42,972 bases of DNA from Clostridia bacterium (GCA_017508425.1 JAFVYZ010000047.1:1-42972), one strand, 5' to 3'. Positions 24,833-34,033 are shown, counted from the first letter of the stretch. The notes: generated by a model not told the origin, from the letters alone. Numbers and translations: made by a program.

Positions 24833-27175
24833 ATGAAAAAAAGAATTTTAAGCCTGATTCTTTCTGTTTGTATGCTGCTTTCCGGTGCGGTGCTTTTCAG
24901 CTCTTGTGCGAAAAAGACCATCGACTTTGCAAACGGCTATAGCGTGGTGTACGGCGAAGACATGTCTATGAAGGCAGCCAATGAAGTAAAGGCATTGGCG
25001 AACACCCTGAAGGAAAAAACAGGGACCGATGTTGCTGTCAAAAAGGTGCAGGCCGATAAGGAAATCGAGAATGAAGCAGACTATGAGATTCTTGTCGGTA
25101 ATACCAACCGTCCCGAGACCGAGCGCGTTCTTAAAAAGATCAAGGGTCAAGGCTATGCCATCAAGGCCGTTGGAAAGAAGATCGTTATCGTGGGCACCAC
25201 CAATCTTTTGACCTCTATGGCCGTTGATGAGTTTGTCAAGACCTACGTGGCAAATGCCGAGAGTGTTTCCAAGATCACTCTTCAAAAGGTGGAATCCTAC
25301 AATATGGAAATGCTTGAGATCACCACCAAAACGTCCTTTGTGTACTCCTCGCATCTGGAGGGCCAGGGGGACTACGTGATCAATGGCATTAACAGCTTGA
25401 AGGCGGTTATGAGCTCGGCTTCCGATGTGCGCGGCGCCGGCATGAATATGATCAAGGACGAAATGTCCGCTAAGGCGGAGATCCTGGTTGGCGTTGTGAA
25501 CCGCGAGGAGACCAAATCCATTTTGGCAAATATGGATGCCGATAACTATGCGCTCGCTGTTAGGAACGGCAAGCTTGTGATCACTGCATTTAACGATACC
25601 GTGTTGGCCAATGCCATTGAAGCGGCCAGCGCAATGCTTTCGGATGCCGTATATTACGATGAAGATGCGGATACCAAACAAATTTTTATTCCTGCAAATT
25701 ACACGCGTATTTATTCGGTACAATTTGGCTTTGTAACCGATTTCCCGCGTCCTCAGGGTCTTACACTTACGGGCACGATCGACGTGCATAACGATAATAT
25801 GCTTTTTGCATACGAGAGTGACAACATAACTCCCGAGAATTATGAGGCCTACTGCGCGGATCTCGTAAAGGCCGGCTATAGGCTCTACACCGATAGTGGC
25901 GAGCCCATCGAGGGTAATATTTTCCGCACCTACGTTAATGAAACAGCCGGTGTGATGCTGTACGTGGCATACAATCCCTACCATCACGCTGAAAAGCAGG
26001 GGGTTGAAACCAAAAAGAAGATCATTCGTATCATTTCCTCGAAGTTGGAAAAAGCCGATCTTATTCCCGAGGAGATGTTAACGCAAAATCTTAATTTTGA
26101 GAGACTTCAAAACAGCGCTATCACTGCAGTCCGCCTTGATTATGTGGAGGATGCTGCTGCCGGCCAGCTTGAAATCATGACCCTGGAGGATGGCTCCTTT
26201 ATCATCATCGACGGTGGTAATAAGACCGATAGAGACGTTAGGCGTATTTATGAAATTTTGATCGATCTTTATAAGAGAGGTCATAATGAAATGATGCCGA
26301 CAAACAGAGATCCTCTTCGTATCGTTGCATGGTACAACACTCACAGTCACGGCGACCATATTGGCTCGACGATCAAGTTTATTGATACGTACTGCAAGGA
26401 TTATGCCAGATATTCCATTACCATTGATTACCTGATTGCAAACTTCCCGGCGGATGAGGGATACTACAACACCTATCGTGGCGATAAGAATGCAAATACG
26501 ACGGTGCGCGACGATATGGCTGAATATTCCGCAAAGATCCAGGATGCACCCGGTGAGCAGCAGGGTATGCAATTCATCCGCGTGCGTACGGGTCAAAAAT
26601 TCTACATTGCCAACGTAGAGTTTGAGGTGATGTTCACGCACGAGGATCATTATCCCGGCCGTACGAACAGTTACAATGAGACCTGTACAGTGATTCGCTC
26701 CACGATGCACCACACCGAAAACGGGGTGATTACCGAGGGCGCATCGACCTCGGTAATGTGGTTGGGTGATGCATATCCCATTTCGGCCTCGTATATGCGT
26801 GCAATGTACGGCTCGTATTTGAAGAGTGATATTGTGCAAATGTCTCACCACGGCACGGGTGCCGATTGGGGGATCTATACGCTGATCAAGCCGAAGTGCG
26901 TGATCATCCCGAACAAGAGAACCTCTTACGCGTCGTCTCTTGCGAAAGACGGTCATCTGATGCAAAAGATCAGCGAAGATCTGAAGACGGTAGAATATGT
27001 GGTCGTTAGTGACGTGGCCAACTACACCTTCTCGCTGACAAAAACCGGCATTAACTATGCCGTGGGCGGTAGAACCGGTGTGTTCAGTGCCGGCGACTCG
27101 GCTACGGTTTCCTTGCAAAAGGTTTCGACAACGGCACCTACCGGCTATTTCTATACCAAGTACAAAACAAACTAA
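24833..27175 (+). CDS. Lipoprotein with ComEC-like metallo-beta-lactamase domain, paralog 2
   Basis: A 780-residue predicted lipoprotein, clearly a tandem duplicate of the preceding gene and aligned along its whole length. The signal ends at C25 in LFSSC. Duplicated alpha/beta modules lie at ~84-140 (EILVGNTNRPET) and ~215-270 (EILVGVVNREET). The metallo-beta-lactamase domain is better conserved: IDGG, HSHGDH (H504, H506, D508, H509), WLGD (D646), SHHGTG (H672-H673) and a late His in KDGHLM. A hydrolase acting on a phosphoester or similar bond outside the cell is a reasonable inference; substrate unknown. AAGGAGG precedes the ATG. It starts 49 bases after paralog 1 with no terminator between, so both are probably on one transcript that ends at the hairpin after this gene. 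Confidence 0.85.
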   Translation: MKKRILSLILSVCMLLSGAVLFSSCAKKTIDFANGYSVVYGEDMSMKAANEVKALANTLKEKTGTDVAVKKVQADKEIENEADYEILVGNTNRPETERVLKKIKGQGYAIKAVGKKIVIVGTTNLLTSMAVDEFVKTYVANAESVSKITLQKVESYNMEMLEITTKTSFVYSSHLEGQGDYVINGINSLKAVMSSASDVRGAGMNMIKDEMSAKAEILVGVVNREETKSILANMDADNYALAVRNGKLVITAFNDTVLANAIEAASAMLSDAVYYDEDADTKQIFIPANYTRIYSVQFGFVTDFPRPQGLTLTGTIDVHNDNMLFAYESDNITPENYEAYCADLVKAGYRLYTDSGEPIEGNIFRTYVNETAGVMLYVAYNPYHHAEKQGVETKKKIIRIISSKLEKADLIPEEMLTQNLNFERLQNSAITAVRLDYVEDAAAGQLEIMTLEDGSFIIIDGGNKTDRDVRRIYEILIDLYKRGHNEMMPTNRDPLRIVAWYNTHSHGDHIGSTIKFIDTYCKDYARYSITIDYLIANFPADEGYYNTYRGDKNANTTVRDDMAEYSAKIQDAPGEQQGMQFIRVRTGQKFYIANVEFEVMFTHEDHYPGRTNSYNETCTVIRSTMHHTENGVITEGASTSVMWLGDAYPISASYMRAMYGSYLKSDIVQMSHHGTGADWGIYTLIKPKCVIIPNKRTSYASSLAKDGHLMQKISEDLKTVEYVVVSDVANYTFSLTKTGINYAVGGRTGVFSAGDSATVSLQKVSTTAPTGYFYTKYKTN

Positions 27176-27183
27176 AACAAAAG

Positions 27184-27220
27184 GGCAGGGCGGAGTTTTC
27201 TCCGCCCTGCCTCATTTATT
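27184..27220. terminator. Intrinsic terminator between converging genes
   Basis: GGCAGGGCGGAG (27184-27195) pairs with 27200-27211 across TTTT, followed by a T-rich stretch on the right. It ends the lipoprotein transcript. Confidence 0.8.
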
Positions 27221-27230
27221 TATCGGTTTG

Positions 27231-28082
27231 TTAAAGATTGCCGAGCGCGGCGCCGATCACCGTGCCGTATTGTGCATTTTGGGGGATGATAAAGCGAATG
27301 TTAAAGGTACGCTCCAAAATTTCAAATACGCGACGGATGGGGGCGAGCGCCGTAAGATTGCCCGTTAAGACTACACGGTCAAGACCGTAATTGCGTGCGG
27401 CAAATACCGCCATCATACCAATTGTTTCGGCGACCATATTGACAATACCGAGCGCGATATCGCTTTTGCTGGCTAGGTCGTTTAATTTGCCAAAGTTTGA
27501 AGCCGTCAGATCCATATTCATGTTGGGGTGTAGGCGCTTGCGGGACATATCACTGACACGGAGGTCAATGTTGGCAAGGTCGCCCTCGGCGGCCAGCTGC
27601 TCAATGTGCCCCACGGTATCGACACCGAGCATCAGGCGCGAAAGGCCAAGGAGTGTACCGCCTCCAACGCCCGTACCGCCAAGATAGTTGATCTTAATGT
27701 CGCCGTCCTTTTGCTTTTTGGCGTAGATCAATGCGGTACCCGTGCCCATGCTGACGACAATGGCCTCGTCTTCACCTGAAAGGTAAAGACCGCCGCGTCC
27801 CACACTCTCAAATTCGGGCACTACGCGGCAATCAAGACCCTCGTAAAGCGGTTTTTCCGCAAAGGTGGAGCCGACACCCGTCATCATCACGCGCTCGATA
27901 TCGGCCAGTGACAGGCCGTTTTCCATCATAAATTTGCCAAAGGCACCGTAAATCGAGGTCAGGGGATCATTCGCCTGTACGAATTGCGGCGCAATCAGTT
28001 CTTTTTTACCGTTTTTATTGAGAAAGCCGACAATTTTGGTGGCACTTCCGCCAACGTCAATACCAAGCACCGCTTTTCCCAT
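27231..28082 (-). CDS. Type II pantothenate kinase-like protein
   Basis: A 283-residue ASKHA-fold kinase like CoaW/Fumble pantothenate kinases, which phosphorylate pantothenate in the first step of coenzyme A synthesis. The N-terminal phosphate loop GIDVGGSATKIVG, the second loop VSMGTGTALIY, LGGTGVGGGTLLGL and VVLTGNLTAL fit the family. The start at 28082 has AAAGGAG eight bases before it. It is divergent from a HAD phosphatase gene, and their promoters face each other. Some members of this family in Clostridia are annotated only by similarity, so the substrate is not certain. Confidence 0.85.
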   Translation of the reverse strand: MGKAVLGIDVGGSATKIVGFLNKNGKKELIAPQFVQANDPLTSIYGAFGKFMMENGLSLADIERVMMTGVGSTFAEKPLYEGLDCRVVPEFESVGRGGLYLSGEDEAIVVSMGTGTALIYAKKQKDGDIKINYLGGTGVGGGTLLGLSRLMLGVDTVGHIEQLAAEGDLANIDLRVSDMSRKRLHPNMNMDLTASNFGKLNDLASKSDIALGIVNMVAETIGMMAVFAARNYGLDRVVLTGNLTALAPIRRVFEILERTFNIRFIIPQNAQYGTVIGAALGNL

Positions 28083-28116
28083 ATATTCAAATCTCCTTTT
28101 AAAAAACTTTCGGTTT

Positions 28117-28145
28117 ATTGTAGCATAGACTTGAAAAAAAATCAA
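28117..28145 (-). promoter_or_regulatory. Promoter of the pantothenate kinase-like gene
   Basis: On the minus strand TTGATT (28140-28145) and TACAAT (28117-28122) are separated by 17 bases. Its -35 lies within the spacer of the rightward promoter. Confidence 0.7.
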
Positions 28146-28159
28146 GAGTATGGTATGAT
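28131..28159 (+). promoter_or_regulatory. Promoter of the HAD phosphatase gene
   Basis: TTGAAA (28131-28136) and TATGAT (28154-28159) are separated by 17 bases. It overlaps the leftward promoter over 15 bases. Confidence 0.7.
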
Positions 28160-28189
28160 TTTAATATATTTCGTAAGGAGATTTCTAAA

Positions 28190-29011
28190 ATGGACTTTAA
28201 AAACCCCGATATTTCTGTGTTGAAAGAAAAAGAGCTTTACATTTTTGATATGGATGGAACCATTTATCTCGGCTTCCAGGTGTTTCCGTTCGCCATTCGC
28301 TTTATCAACCATTTGCGTGCCGCAGGCAAACGTGTGCTTTTCTTTACCAACAATGCCTCGCACACCACCGAGTATTACGTGCAAAAGCTCGAAAAGCTTG
28401 GCTTTTCGCCCCGCCCCGAAGAAATTATGACCTCGGGCGACGTTACGATCGAGTATTTGAAGCGTCACCGCGCGGGGAAAACGGTCTATCTCGTCGGTAC
28501 CGATGAGCTGGTAGAGAATTTCCGTCAAAGCGGTATTCCGATGCTTACGGGCAAGGAGGAGAGCGCCGATATCGTGGTCACCAGCTTTGATACCACACTT
28601 ACCTACGAAAAGCTTGATAACGCCTGCCGCTTGGTGCGCGGCGGTGCGGAGTATCTTTCCACCCACCCCGATTTCAACTGCCCGACCGAAACGGGCTTTA
28701 TTCCCGATAGCGGTGCGATCGCCGCGTTTGTGACGGCATCGACGGGCAAGGTGCCTACGTATTTCGGCAAGCCCTATAAGGAAACGATCGAGATGATCTG
28801 CGAGGCAACCGGCTACGATTGCTCCGAAATGTGTATTTTCGGCGACCGCCTCTATACCGATATTGCGGTCGGCAAGCGCCACGGCGTGACTGCCGTACTC
28901 GTGCTTTCCGGTGAAACCACGCTTGAGGATGTGGAAAAGGCCGAGGAAAAGGATCGCCCAGACTTCATCTTCCCGTCGCTTGACGAGGTCGATCAGGCGA
29001 TTTACGGTTAA
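28190..29011 (+). CDS. HAD-superfamily subfamily IIA phosphatase
   Basis: A 273-residue cytosolic phosphatase of the NagD/4-nitrophenylphosphatase group. Motif I is DMDGT (D20 nucleophile, D22), motif II FFTNNAS, and motif IV GDRLYTDIAVGKRHG; the large C2 cap between motifs II and III is typical of subfamily IIA. These enzymes hydrolyse sugar phosphates, nucleotides or damaged metabolites; the substrate cannot be told. GTAAGGAG precedes the ATG. It is followed by rqcH after 39 bases without a terminator. Confidence 0.9.
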   Translation: MDFKNPDISVLKEKELYIFDMDGTIYLGFQVFPFAIRFINHLRAAGKRVLFFTNNASHTTEYYVQKLEKLGFSPRPEEIMTSGDVTIEYLKRHRAGKTVYLVGTDELVENFRQSGIPMLTGKEESADIVVTSFDTTLTYEKLDNACRLVRGGAEYLSTHPDFNCPTETGFIPDSGAIAAFVTASTGKVPTYFGKPYKETIEMICEATGYDCSEMCIFGDRLYTDIAVGKRHGVTAVLVLSGETTLEDVEKAEEKDRPDFIFPSLDEVDQAIYG

Positions 29012-29050
29012 GCGCCTATTTTTCATAAATGTTAAGAAAGGAGCAAGCAA

Positions 29051-30814
29051 ATGGCATTCGATGCAGGCTTTCTTGCCGCAGTGGCGGCGGAGCTGAGGGC
29101 TCTCGCGCTTGGCGCCGCCGTTGAAAAAATTTATCAGCCGGAGCGCGATGCCGTAGTGCTGCAAATGCGCTCACGTGAGGGTGGCAAGCGCTTGCTCTTA
29201 AACGCGGGCTCTGCCAATCCTCGCGTTGGCTTTACCGAGATCCCGATGGAAAATCCGCAAAACCCCCCTCAATTTTGCATGCTGCTTCGCAAGCGGCTTT
29301 CGGGTGCGAGGCTTTCCCGCGTTTTTCAGGAGGGCTTTGAGCGCGTGCTGGTCATGGAGTTTGACACGCGCGATGAAATGGGCTTCCCCACAAAATGCCG
29401 CCTCGTCGCGGAAATGATGGGTAAATACAGCAATTTGATTTTTACCGACGGTGAAGGGAAGATCCTTGCGGTGCTGCGCCCTGTGGATTTCACCACAAGC
29501 GCGCTTCGTCAGGTCTTACCCGGTATGCGCTACGAATTGCCGCCCCCACAAAATAAGTTGAATCCCTTGTCGGTCACCAAAGAGGAGTTTTTTGCGATGC
29601 TCCCGGCAGGCGGCGAACGCCCTGCCGACAAATGGATCACCGCGACCTTTCTTGGCATCTCGGCAACGGTTGCACGTGAGATCGTCTTTCGCGCGACGGG
29701 CAACACCGATACGCTCTTGAGCGATGCGGATGCCGAAGCGCTGTTTGACGCTTTTTCTGCCGTTTTTGGGGATGTTCTTGCTGAAAAATTCTCGCCGTGT
29801 TTGATTGTTGATGAAAATGGATTGCTGCGTGAATATGCCTTTTTACCGCTTTTGCAGTATGGGACAATGCGGAAGATCGAAAGCCCCTCCGGGCTTCTTG
29901 ACACGTGGTTTGGCACGCGAGATAGGGAGGCGCGCATCAAGCAGCGCGCAAACGATGTTTTGCGGCTTCTTACAAACGCAAGAGCGCGTATTTCTCATAA
30001 GCTCGAGCTCCAAAAGCGCGAGCTTGCGGAATGCGAAAGGGGCGAGGAATACAAGCGCATGGGAGATCTCATCGTTGCCAACTGCTATCAGCTGCAAAAG
30101 GGCGCAACAAGGGCGACTCTCACCGATTACGAGGATTACCGCGAGGACGGCACGTTTGGCACGGTTGAGGTTGAGCTGGATGCCCGTCTTACCCCCACTG
30201 CAAATGCGCAACGCTATTTCAAAAAATACACCAAAAGCAAAAATGCCAAGGTCGAGCTCTCCAAGCAAATTGAGCTTGGCAAGTCCGAGCTTGCTTATCT
30301 TGCGACGGTAGATGCGGCGCTTGCCACTGCCGAAACGCCGACCGATCTTTTGGAGATCCGCGAGGAGCTCGCGAAAAGCGGCTATGCCTCCCGCGTGAAA
30401 ACAGTAGAGCGCAAGGGGCGCGGCACGCCCGCCCCTGCCTTTGCCGAATATCGAACGTCGGGCGGTTACCGCGTGCTTTGCGGCAAAAACAATCTTCAAA
30501 ACGAGTATATTACTCATAAAGTGGCAACCAAAAATGATTTTTGGTTCCATGCCAAAAACAAGCCCGGTTCGCACGTGGTAATGCTCCTGGAAGGGAAGGA
30601 TGAGCCGCCGGCTGCCGATTTTACCGAGGCAGCATCGATCGCCGCCATTTTTTCGGAGGCGCAGGGAGCACCGCAAACCGAGGTGGATTACACCACGGTG
30701 CGCAATCTCAAAAAAACACCGGGCGCAAAACCCGGTTACGTCATTTATCATATGAACTGGAGTGCCGTGGTTTCCCCCGACAAGGAGGAAATTGCCAAGC
30801 TTCGCGTTAAATAA
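29051..30814 (+). CDS. rqcH: Ribosome-associated quality control protein RqcH (NFACT)
   Basis: A 587-residue protein of the NFACT/Rqc2 family, formerly annotated as fibronectin-binding protein. In Bacillus, RqcH binds stalled 50S subunits and adds C-terminal alanine tails to mark nascent chains for degradation. Order: NFACT-N domain (~1-200, with TRDEMG and LVAEMMGKYSNLIF), a helix-hairpin-helix and long coiled coil (~300-420), and the NFACT-R domain (~455-565) with VLCGKNNLQNEYITHKVA and DFWFHAKNKPGSHVV. AAAGGAG precedes the ATG. The next gene, topB, starts 20 bases after its stop. Confidence 0.93.
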   Translation: MAFDAGFLAAVAAELRALALGAAVEKIYQPERDAVVLQMRSREGGKRLLLNAGSANPRVGFTEIPMENPQNPPQFCMLLRKRLSGARLSRVFQEGFERVLVMEFDTRDEMGFPTKCRLVAEMMGKYSNLIFTDGEGKILAVLRPVDFTTSALRQVLPGMRYELPPPQNKLNPLSVTKEEFFAMLPAGGERPADKWITATFLGISATVAREIVFRATGNTDTLLSDADAEALFDAFSAVFGDVLAEKFSPCLIVDENGLLREYAFLPLLQYGTMRKIESPSGLLDTWFGTRDREARIKQRANDVLRLLTNARARISHKLELQKRELAECERGEEYKRMGDLIVANCYQLQKGATRATLTDYEDYREDGTFGTVEVELDARLTPTANAQRYFKKYTKSKNAKVELSKQIELGKSELAYLATVDAALATAETPTDLLEIREELAKSGYASRVKTVERKGRGTPAPAFAEYRTSGGYRVLCGKNNLQNEYITHKVATKNDFWFHAKNKPGSHVVMLLEGKDEPPAADFTEAASIAAIFSEAQGAPQTEVDYTTVRNLKKTPGAKPGYVIYHMNWSAVVSPDKEEIAKLRVK

Positions 30815-30834
30815 TTTTAAGGGAGGTGACCGTT

Positions 30835-32970
30835 ATGGTACTCATTATTGCCGAAAAGCCGAGTCTTGCGCGCAACATCGCCGCAGGTATTGGAAAAATG
30901 ACGCGCCGTGACGGCTATCTTGAGGGCGAGGGGTATCTTGTTACCTGGGCGTTCGGTCACTTGTTTTCGCTTTGTGATATCGAAAGCTATCAGGGCGGCG
31001 AGCCGAGTGCACGCTGGACGCTTGATAAGCTCCCGTGTATTCCCGAAAAATTTCAGTTTGAGCTCAAACGTGACAAGGATAAAAAGCACGTAGATGCAGG
31101 CGTAAAAAAGCAATTCGGCATTATTACGGCTCTTTGCAACCGTCCCGACGTAGATACCATTGTCAATGCCGGAGACGCCGATCGCGAGGGTGAGGTGATC
31201 GTTCGCCTTTGCGTACAGCACGCCCTCAAAGCCCCCAAGGCACAAAAACGGCTTTGGCTGCCCGATCAGACTCCTGAAACGGTCGCTGAGGCACTGCGAA
31301 ACCTCGGCGATGCCGAAAATTATCAAAATCTTGCAAACGAGGGGCTGGCACGCACCTATATGGATTGGCTCTTTGGCGTCAATTTGACGCGCTATGCTAC
31401 GATCAAGTGCGGCACGCTCTTGCGTGTGGGTCGTGTGATTGCCCCCATTGTGCGCGCCATTTACGATCGCGATATGTCGATCCGCAATTTCGTGGTGGGC
31501 AAATATTTCGTGCCGTACAGCAATGCCGAGACAAACGGCGAGCGCGTGGAGCTCACGAGCAAGCAAAAATTTGACGATACCAAAGAGGGCAGAGAAAAGG
31601 CGGGGGCGCTGTGTGCTGCCATGAACGCGGCAGGGGCGGTGGTCAAATCCGTCAAGCGCAAAAAGGATACGATCCAGCCGGGCAAGCTCTATTCGCTCTC
31701 CAAGCTCCAAAACGTCCTTGGCAAAAAGTATAAAATGTCCATGGCGGATAGCCTTGCCGTGATCCAAGGGCTTTATGAAAAAGGGTATCTCACGTACCCC
31801 CGTACCAATTCCGAATATCTTGCCACGGCCGAAAAGGATAAAATGCGTAAGATCATCGCGCAGTGTAAAAATCTCGGTTATGCCGTATGCTTTAAGGATA
31901 GCCCGAAGATCTTTGACGACAGTAAGATCGAGTCGCACTCCGCACTCACCCCTACGTATAAGATCCCCAAAAAGGGCGAGCTGACCGACCGCGAAAATAT
32001 GGTCTATGCCACCGTTTTCCGTCGTTTTGTCGCGGTATTTTGCGCCGAGCCCTGTCAGGCGGAGCGCACTGAGATCACGGTGGCGGTGGGAGATATCGAG
32101 GAGTTTGTTCTCAAGGGGCTGGTGATCCTCGAGCGCGGTTGGATGAAATACGACGACGCCACGCAAAAGGATAAGGTGCTGCCCAAGCTTTCGAAGGGTG
32201 ACGTGGTAAACGTAGCATTTGCCCCGAGAGAAAAGGAAACCACCCCGCCCAAGCACTATACCATTGAAACTCTCAACAACTATCTCAAAAATCCCTTCCG
32301 CGAGGAGAAGGCCGCAGCTGAAGCTGCCGCGGAAGAGCAGGGGGATGCTGTGGGTGCGGATGATGCTGAGGAGTATCGTGCTGTCTTTGAAGGCCTTGAG
32401 CTTGGTACCGAGGCTACGCGCACGGGCATCATCGACAACGCCCGTAAGAGCGGCTATATTGCGCTTAACAAGGATGTCTATACGATCCTGCCCGGCGGTG
32501 AATATCTCATCGAATCGCTTGATCGTCTTGAAATTCGTATGGATAAATTCCGTACCAGTGAAATGGGCAGGGCCTTAAAGCGCGTGTTCCGCGGTGAAAT
32601 GACGGTCGAGGAAAGCGTGGCGCTTGCCGCCGCTGAGGTCAAGGCCGTTTTTGACAAAAAAGAGCAGTCGATCGAGGAGGATACCGAGATCGGCGTGTAC
32701 GGTGAAGAGGTTGGTGCTTGTCCCCTTTGCGGAAAACGCGTGGTGCGCGGAAAATTCAGCTACGGCTGCACGGGTTATAAGGAGGGGTGTGAGTTTCGCG
32801 TCAATACCTCGATTTGCGGCAGAGTCATTTCGGCCGCCAATATGAGATTGTTGCTCACCGAGGGAAAAACCTCAAAAATTAAGGGCTTTGTGTCCAAAAA
32901 ATCGGGCAAGCCCTTTGACGCCGCTCTGCGCCTTCAAGACGGCAAGGCGGTATTTGATTTTTCAACTTAA
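30835..32970 (+). CDS. topB: DNA topoisomerase III
   Basis: A 711-residue type IA topoisomerase that relaxes and decatenates DNA by single-strand passage. The TOPRIM domain starts LIIAEKPSLARNIA and carries the metal-binding DADREGE; the active tyrosine is Y321 in LTYPRTNSEYL. A C-terminal zinc-ribbon-like segment has CPLCGKR and later YGCTGYKEGC, followed by a short Topo_C-like repeat (KIKGFVSKKSGKPFDAALR). The start is the ATG at 30835, six bases after GGGAGGTG; a GTG within that site at 30826 is less likely. Length is normal. The transcript ends at a strong hairpin that overlaps the stop codon. Confidence 0.95.
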   Translation: MVLIIAEKPSLARNIAAGIGKMTRRDGYLEGEGYLVTWAFGHLFSLCDIESYQGGEPSARWTLDKLPCIPEKFQFELKRDKDKKHVDAGVKKQFGIITALCNRPDVDTIVNAGDADREGEVIVRLCVQHALKAPKAQKRLWLPDQTPETVAEALRNLGDAENYQNLANEGLARTYMDWLFGVNLTRYATIKCGTLLRVGRVIAPIVRAIYDRDMSIRNFVVGKYFVPYSNAETNGERVELTSKQKFDDTKEGREKAGALCAAMNAAGAVVKSVKRKKDTIQPGKLYSLSKLQNVLGKKYKMSMADSLAVIQGLYEKGYLTYPRTNSEYLATAEKDKMRKIIAQCKNLGYAVCFKDSPKIFDDSKIESHSALTPTYKIPKKGELTDRENMVYATVFRRFVAVFCAEPCQAERTEITVAVGDIEEFVLKGLVILERGWMKYDDATQKDKVLPKLSKGDVVNVAFAPREKETTPPKHYTIETLNNYLKNPFREEKAAAEAAAEEQGDAVGADDAEEYRAVFEGLELGTEATRTGIIDNARKSGYIALNKDVYTILPGGEYLIESLDRLEIRMDKFRTSEMGRALKRVFRGEMTVEESVALAAAEVKAVFDKKEQSIEEDTEIGVYGEEVGACPLCGKRVVRGKFSYGCTGYKEGCEFRVNTSICGRVISAANMRLLLTEGKTSKIKGFVSKKSGKPFDAALRLQDGKAVFDFST

Positions 32971-33010
32971 AAAGTAAGCACGGTGCCAAAGCGCCGTGCT
33001 TACTTTTTTA
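32969..33010. terminator. Terminator after topB, probably bidirectional
   Basis: An 18-pair stem with one G-U pair (32969-32986 with 32991-33008, CAAA loop) has A and T runs on both sides. It also serves the leftward small gene that ends at 33008. Confidence 0.88.
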
Positions 33011-33278
33011 TTTGCTTGCTGCCAAGCGGTTGACGGTATCGCGAAGCGTGAGAAGATACGCCTCGTGCCTCGGATAACGCTTGAAATCGATCTCACCCTC
33101 GGCATTTATTGCCGCCAGGACCGCCATGCGTGGCGTTCACACTTGCAAGTGCTGAGAAGTAGAAGCGGTCCCCCTGCAGTGCCGTTGCCGCACCTTGCTT
33201 TGGAAACGCTGCTATGCTGTCCGAAAGGCGCGCCTTCGTCATGCCGGAAACCGGTTTTAAGGTAAATACAGTATCCAT
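33008..33278 (-). pseudogene. Small hypothetical gene with a frameshift
   Basis: A leftward frame starts at 33278 (MDTVFTLKPVSGMTKARLSD) with AGTGAGG before it and breaks off at 33093 after 61 residues. Another frame with a coherent ending, AVLAAINAEGEIDFKRYP through VNRLAASK, carries on to a stop at 33008. Losing one G near 33126-33133 would join them into a ~90-residue protein. I do not recognise the product. Either the gene is decaying or one base is wrong in the sequence. Without the join, the second part could only be a ~36-residue ORF without a clear ribosome site. Confidence 0.5.
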
Positions 33279-33371
33279 TTTAAAACCTCACTTTCTATGA
33301 TATTATTTTATCATCGAAAAAAACCAAGGTAAATGGAAAATACTGCTGAATATAGTGAATATCCTGCTATT

Positions 33372-34001
33372 TTACCTATTTATGTATGCAATACCGTAGC
33401 TTTTTGCATAGCTTTCGGCATAAGAGTCGGCGGGACAGGTGATCGTCGCGTGTGAGCATCCGTCAAATACGGCGTGCCCGATGCTTGTAACCGTCGAGGG
33501 GACTGTGATCTCAATAAGCGAGGCGCAATCATAAAAGGCAAACCAATCTATTTCTGCCACTCCCTCCGGGATCACCACAGCGGCAAGTGCCGTATTTCCT
33601 TCAAAAGCACGCTCACCGATCTTTCTTACGGGATAGCCGTCAAGCGTTTTCGGGATCTCGACAAGTGTAGCGGATCCCTCGTATCCTGTGATCGTTGCGT
33701 TGCCGCTTTCCACCTTGTAATGAAAGACCATTGCACTCGTGCCCAATCCGTTTTGTTGGTTTTCCTCCTTGCCCGTGAGAAGGGCGATTTTTGCCTTGAG
33801 ATCCTTGATTTCCTGCGCGAGCGCGCTTTCTTTTACGTAGTGCTCGGCGCGAAGCTGTTCAAGCTCGACCTCCAGCTCGGCAATGCGTGTAAGATTTTCG
33901 CTATCGGGCGCGGTGCCGCCCCCCTCATCGGGCAGCTCGATCGCACATCCCGTGAAGATAAAGGTCGCGCAAAGCAAGAATAACAGTAAGGTTTTTTTCA
34001 T
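33372..34001 (-). CDS. Lipoprotein with coiled coil and BspA-type leucine-rich repeats
   Basis: A 209-residue predicted lipoprotein: signal peptide with C19 in IFTGC, a charged coiled coil (~38-78, ELEVELEQLRAEHYVKESAL), then LRR_5/BspA-type repeats (~100-190) such as KIGERAFEGNTALAAVVIP and SIGHAVFDGCSHATITCP. Such repeats are common in surface proteins of gut Clostridia and are thought to bind other proteins or glycans; partner unknown. AAAAGGAG precedes the ATG. It is a single gene with an extended -10 promoter upstream, running opposite to the cupin gene. Confidence 0.85.
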   Translation of the reverse strand: MKKTLLLFLLCATFIFTGCAIELPDEGGGTAPDSENLTRIAELEVELEQLRAEHYVKESALAQEIKDLKAKIALLTGKEENQQNGLGTSAMVFHYKVESGNATITGYEGSATLVEIPKTLDGYPVRKIGERAFEGNTALAAVVIPEGVAEIDWFAFYDCASLIEITVPSTVTSIGHAVFDGCSHATITCPADSYAESYAKSYGIAYINR

Positions 34002-34024
34002 ATTTTTTACTCCTTTTTTCTATC

Positions 34025-34033
34025 AGTATAGCA
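34025..34033 (-). promoter_or_regulatory. Extended -10 promoter of the LRR lipoprotein gene
   Basis: TGCTATACT on the minus strand is an extended -10 element 24 bases before the start codon. No good -35 is seen at 17 bases, as is usual for this class. Confidence 0.5.

Noticed and set aside
24848-25987. A 379-codon leftward frame opposite MBL paralog 2, and a similar one at 26078-27118
   Set aside because: Both are low-complexity antisense readings of a well-supported gene without start signals.
28142-29164. A 340-codon leftward frame opposite the HAD phosphatase, and a 479-codon one at 30817-32256 opposite topB
   Set aside because: They mirror conserved genes on the other strand and show no recognisable domains.
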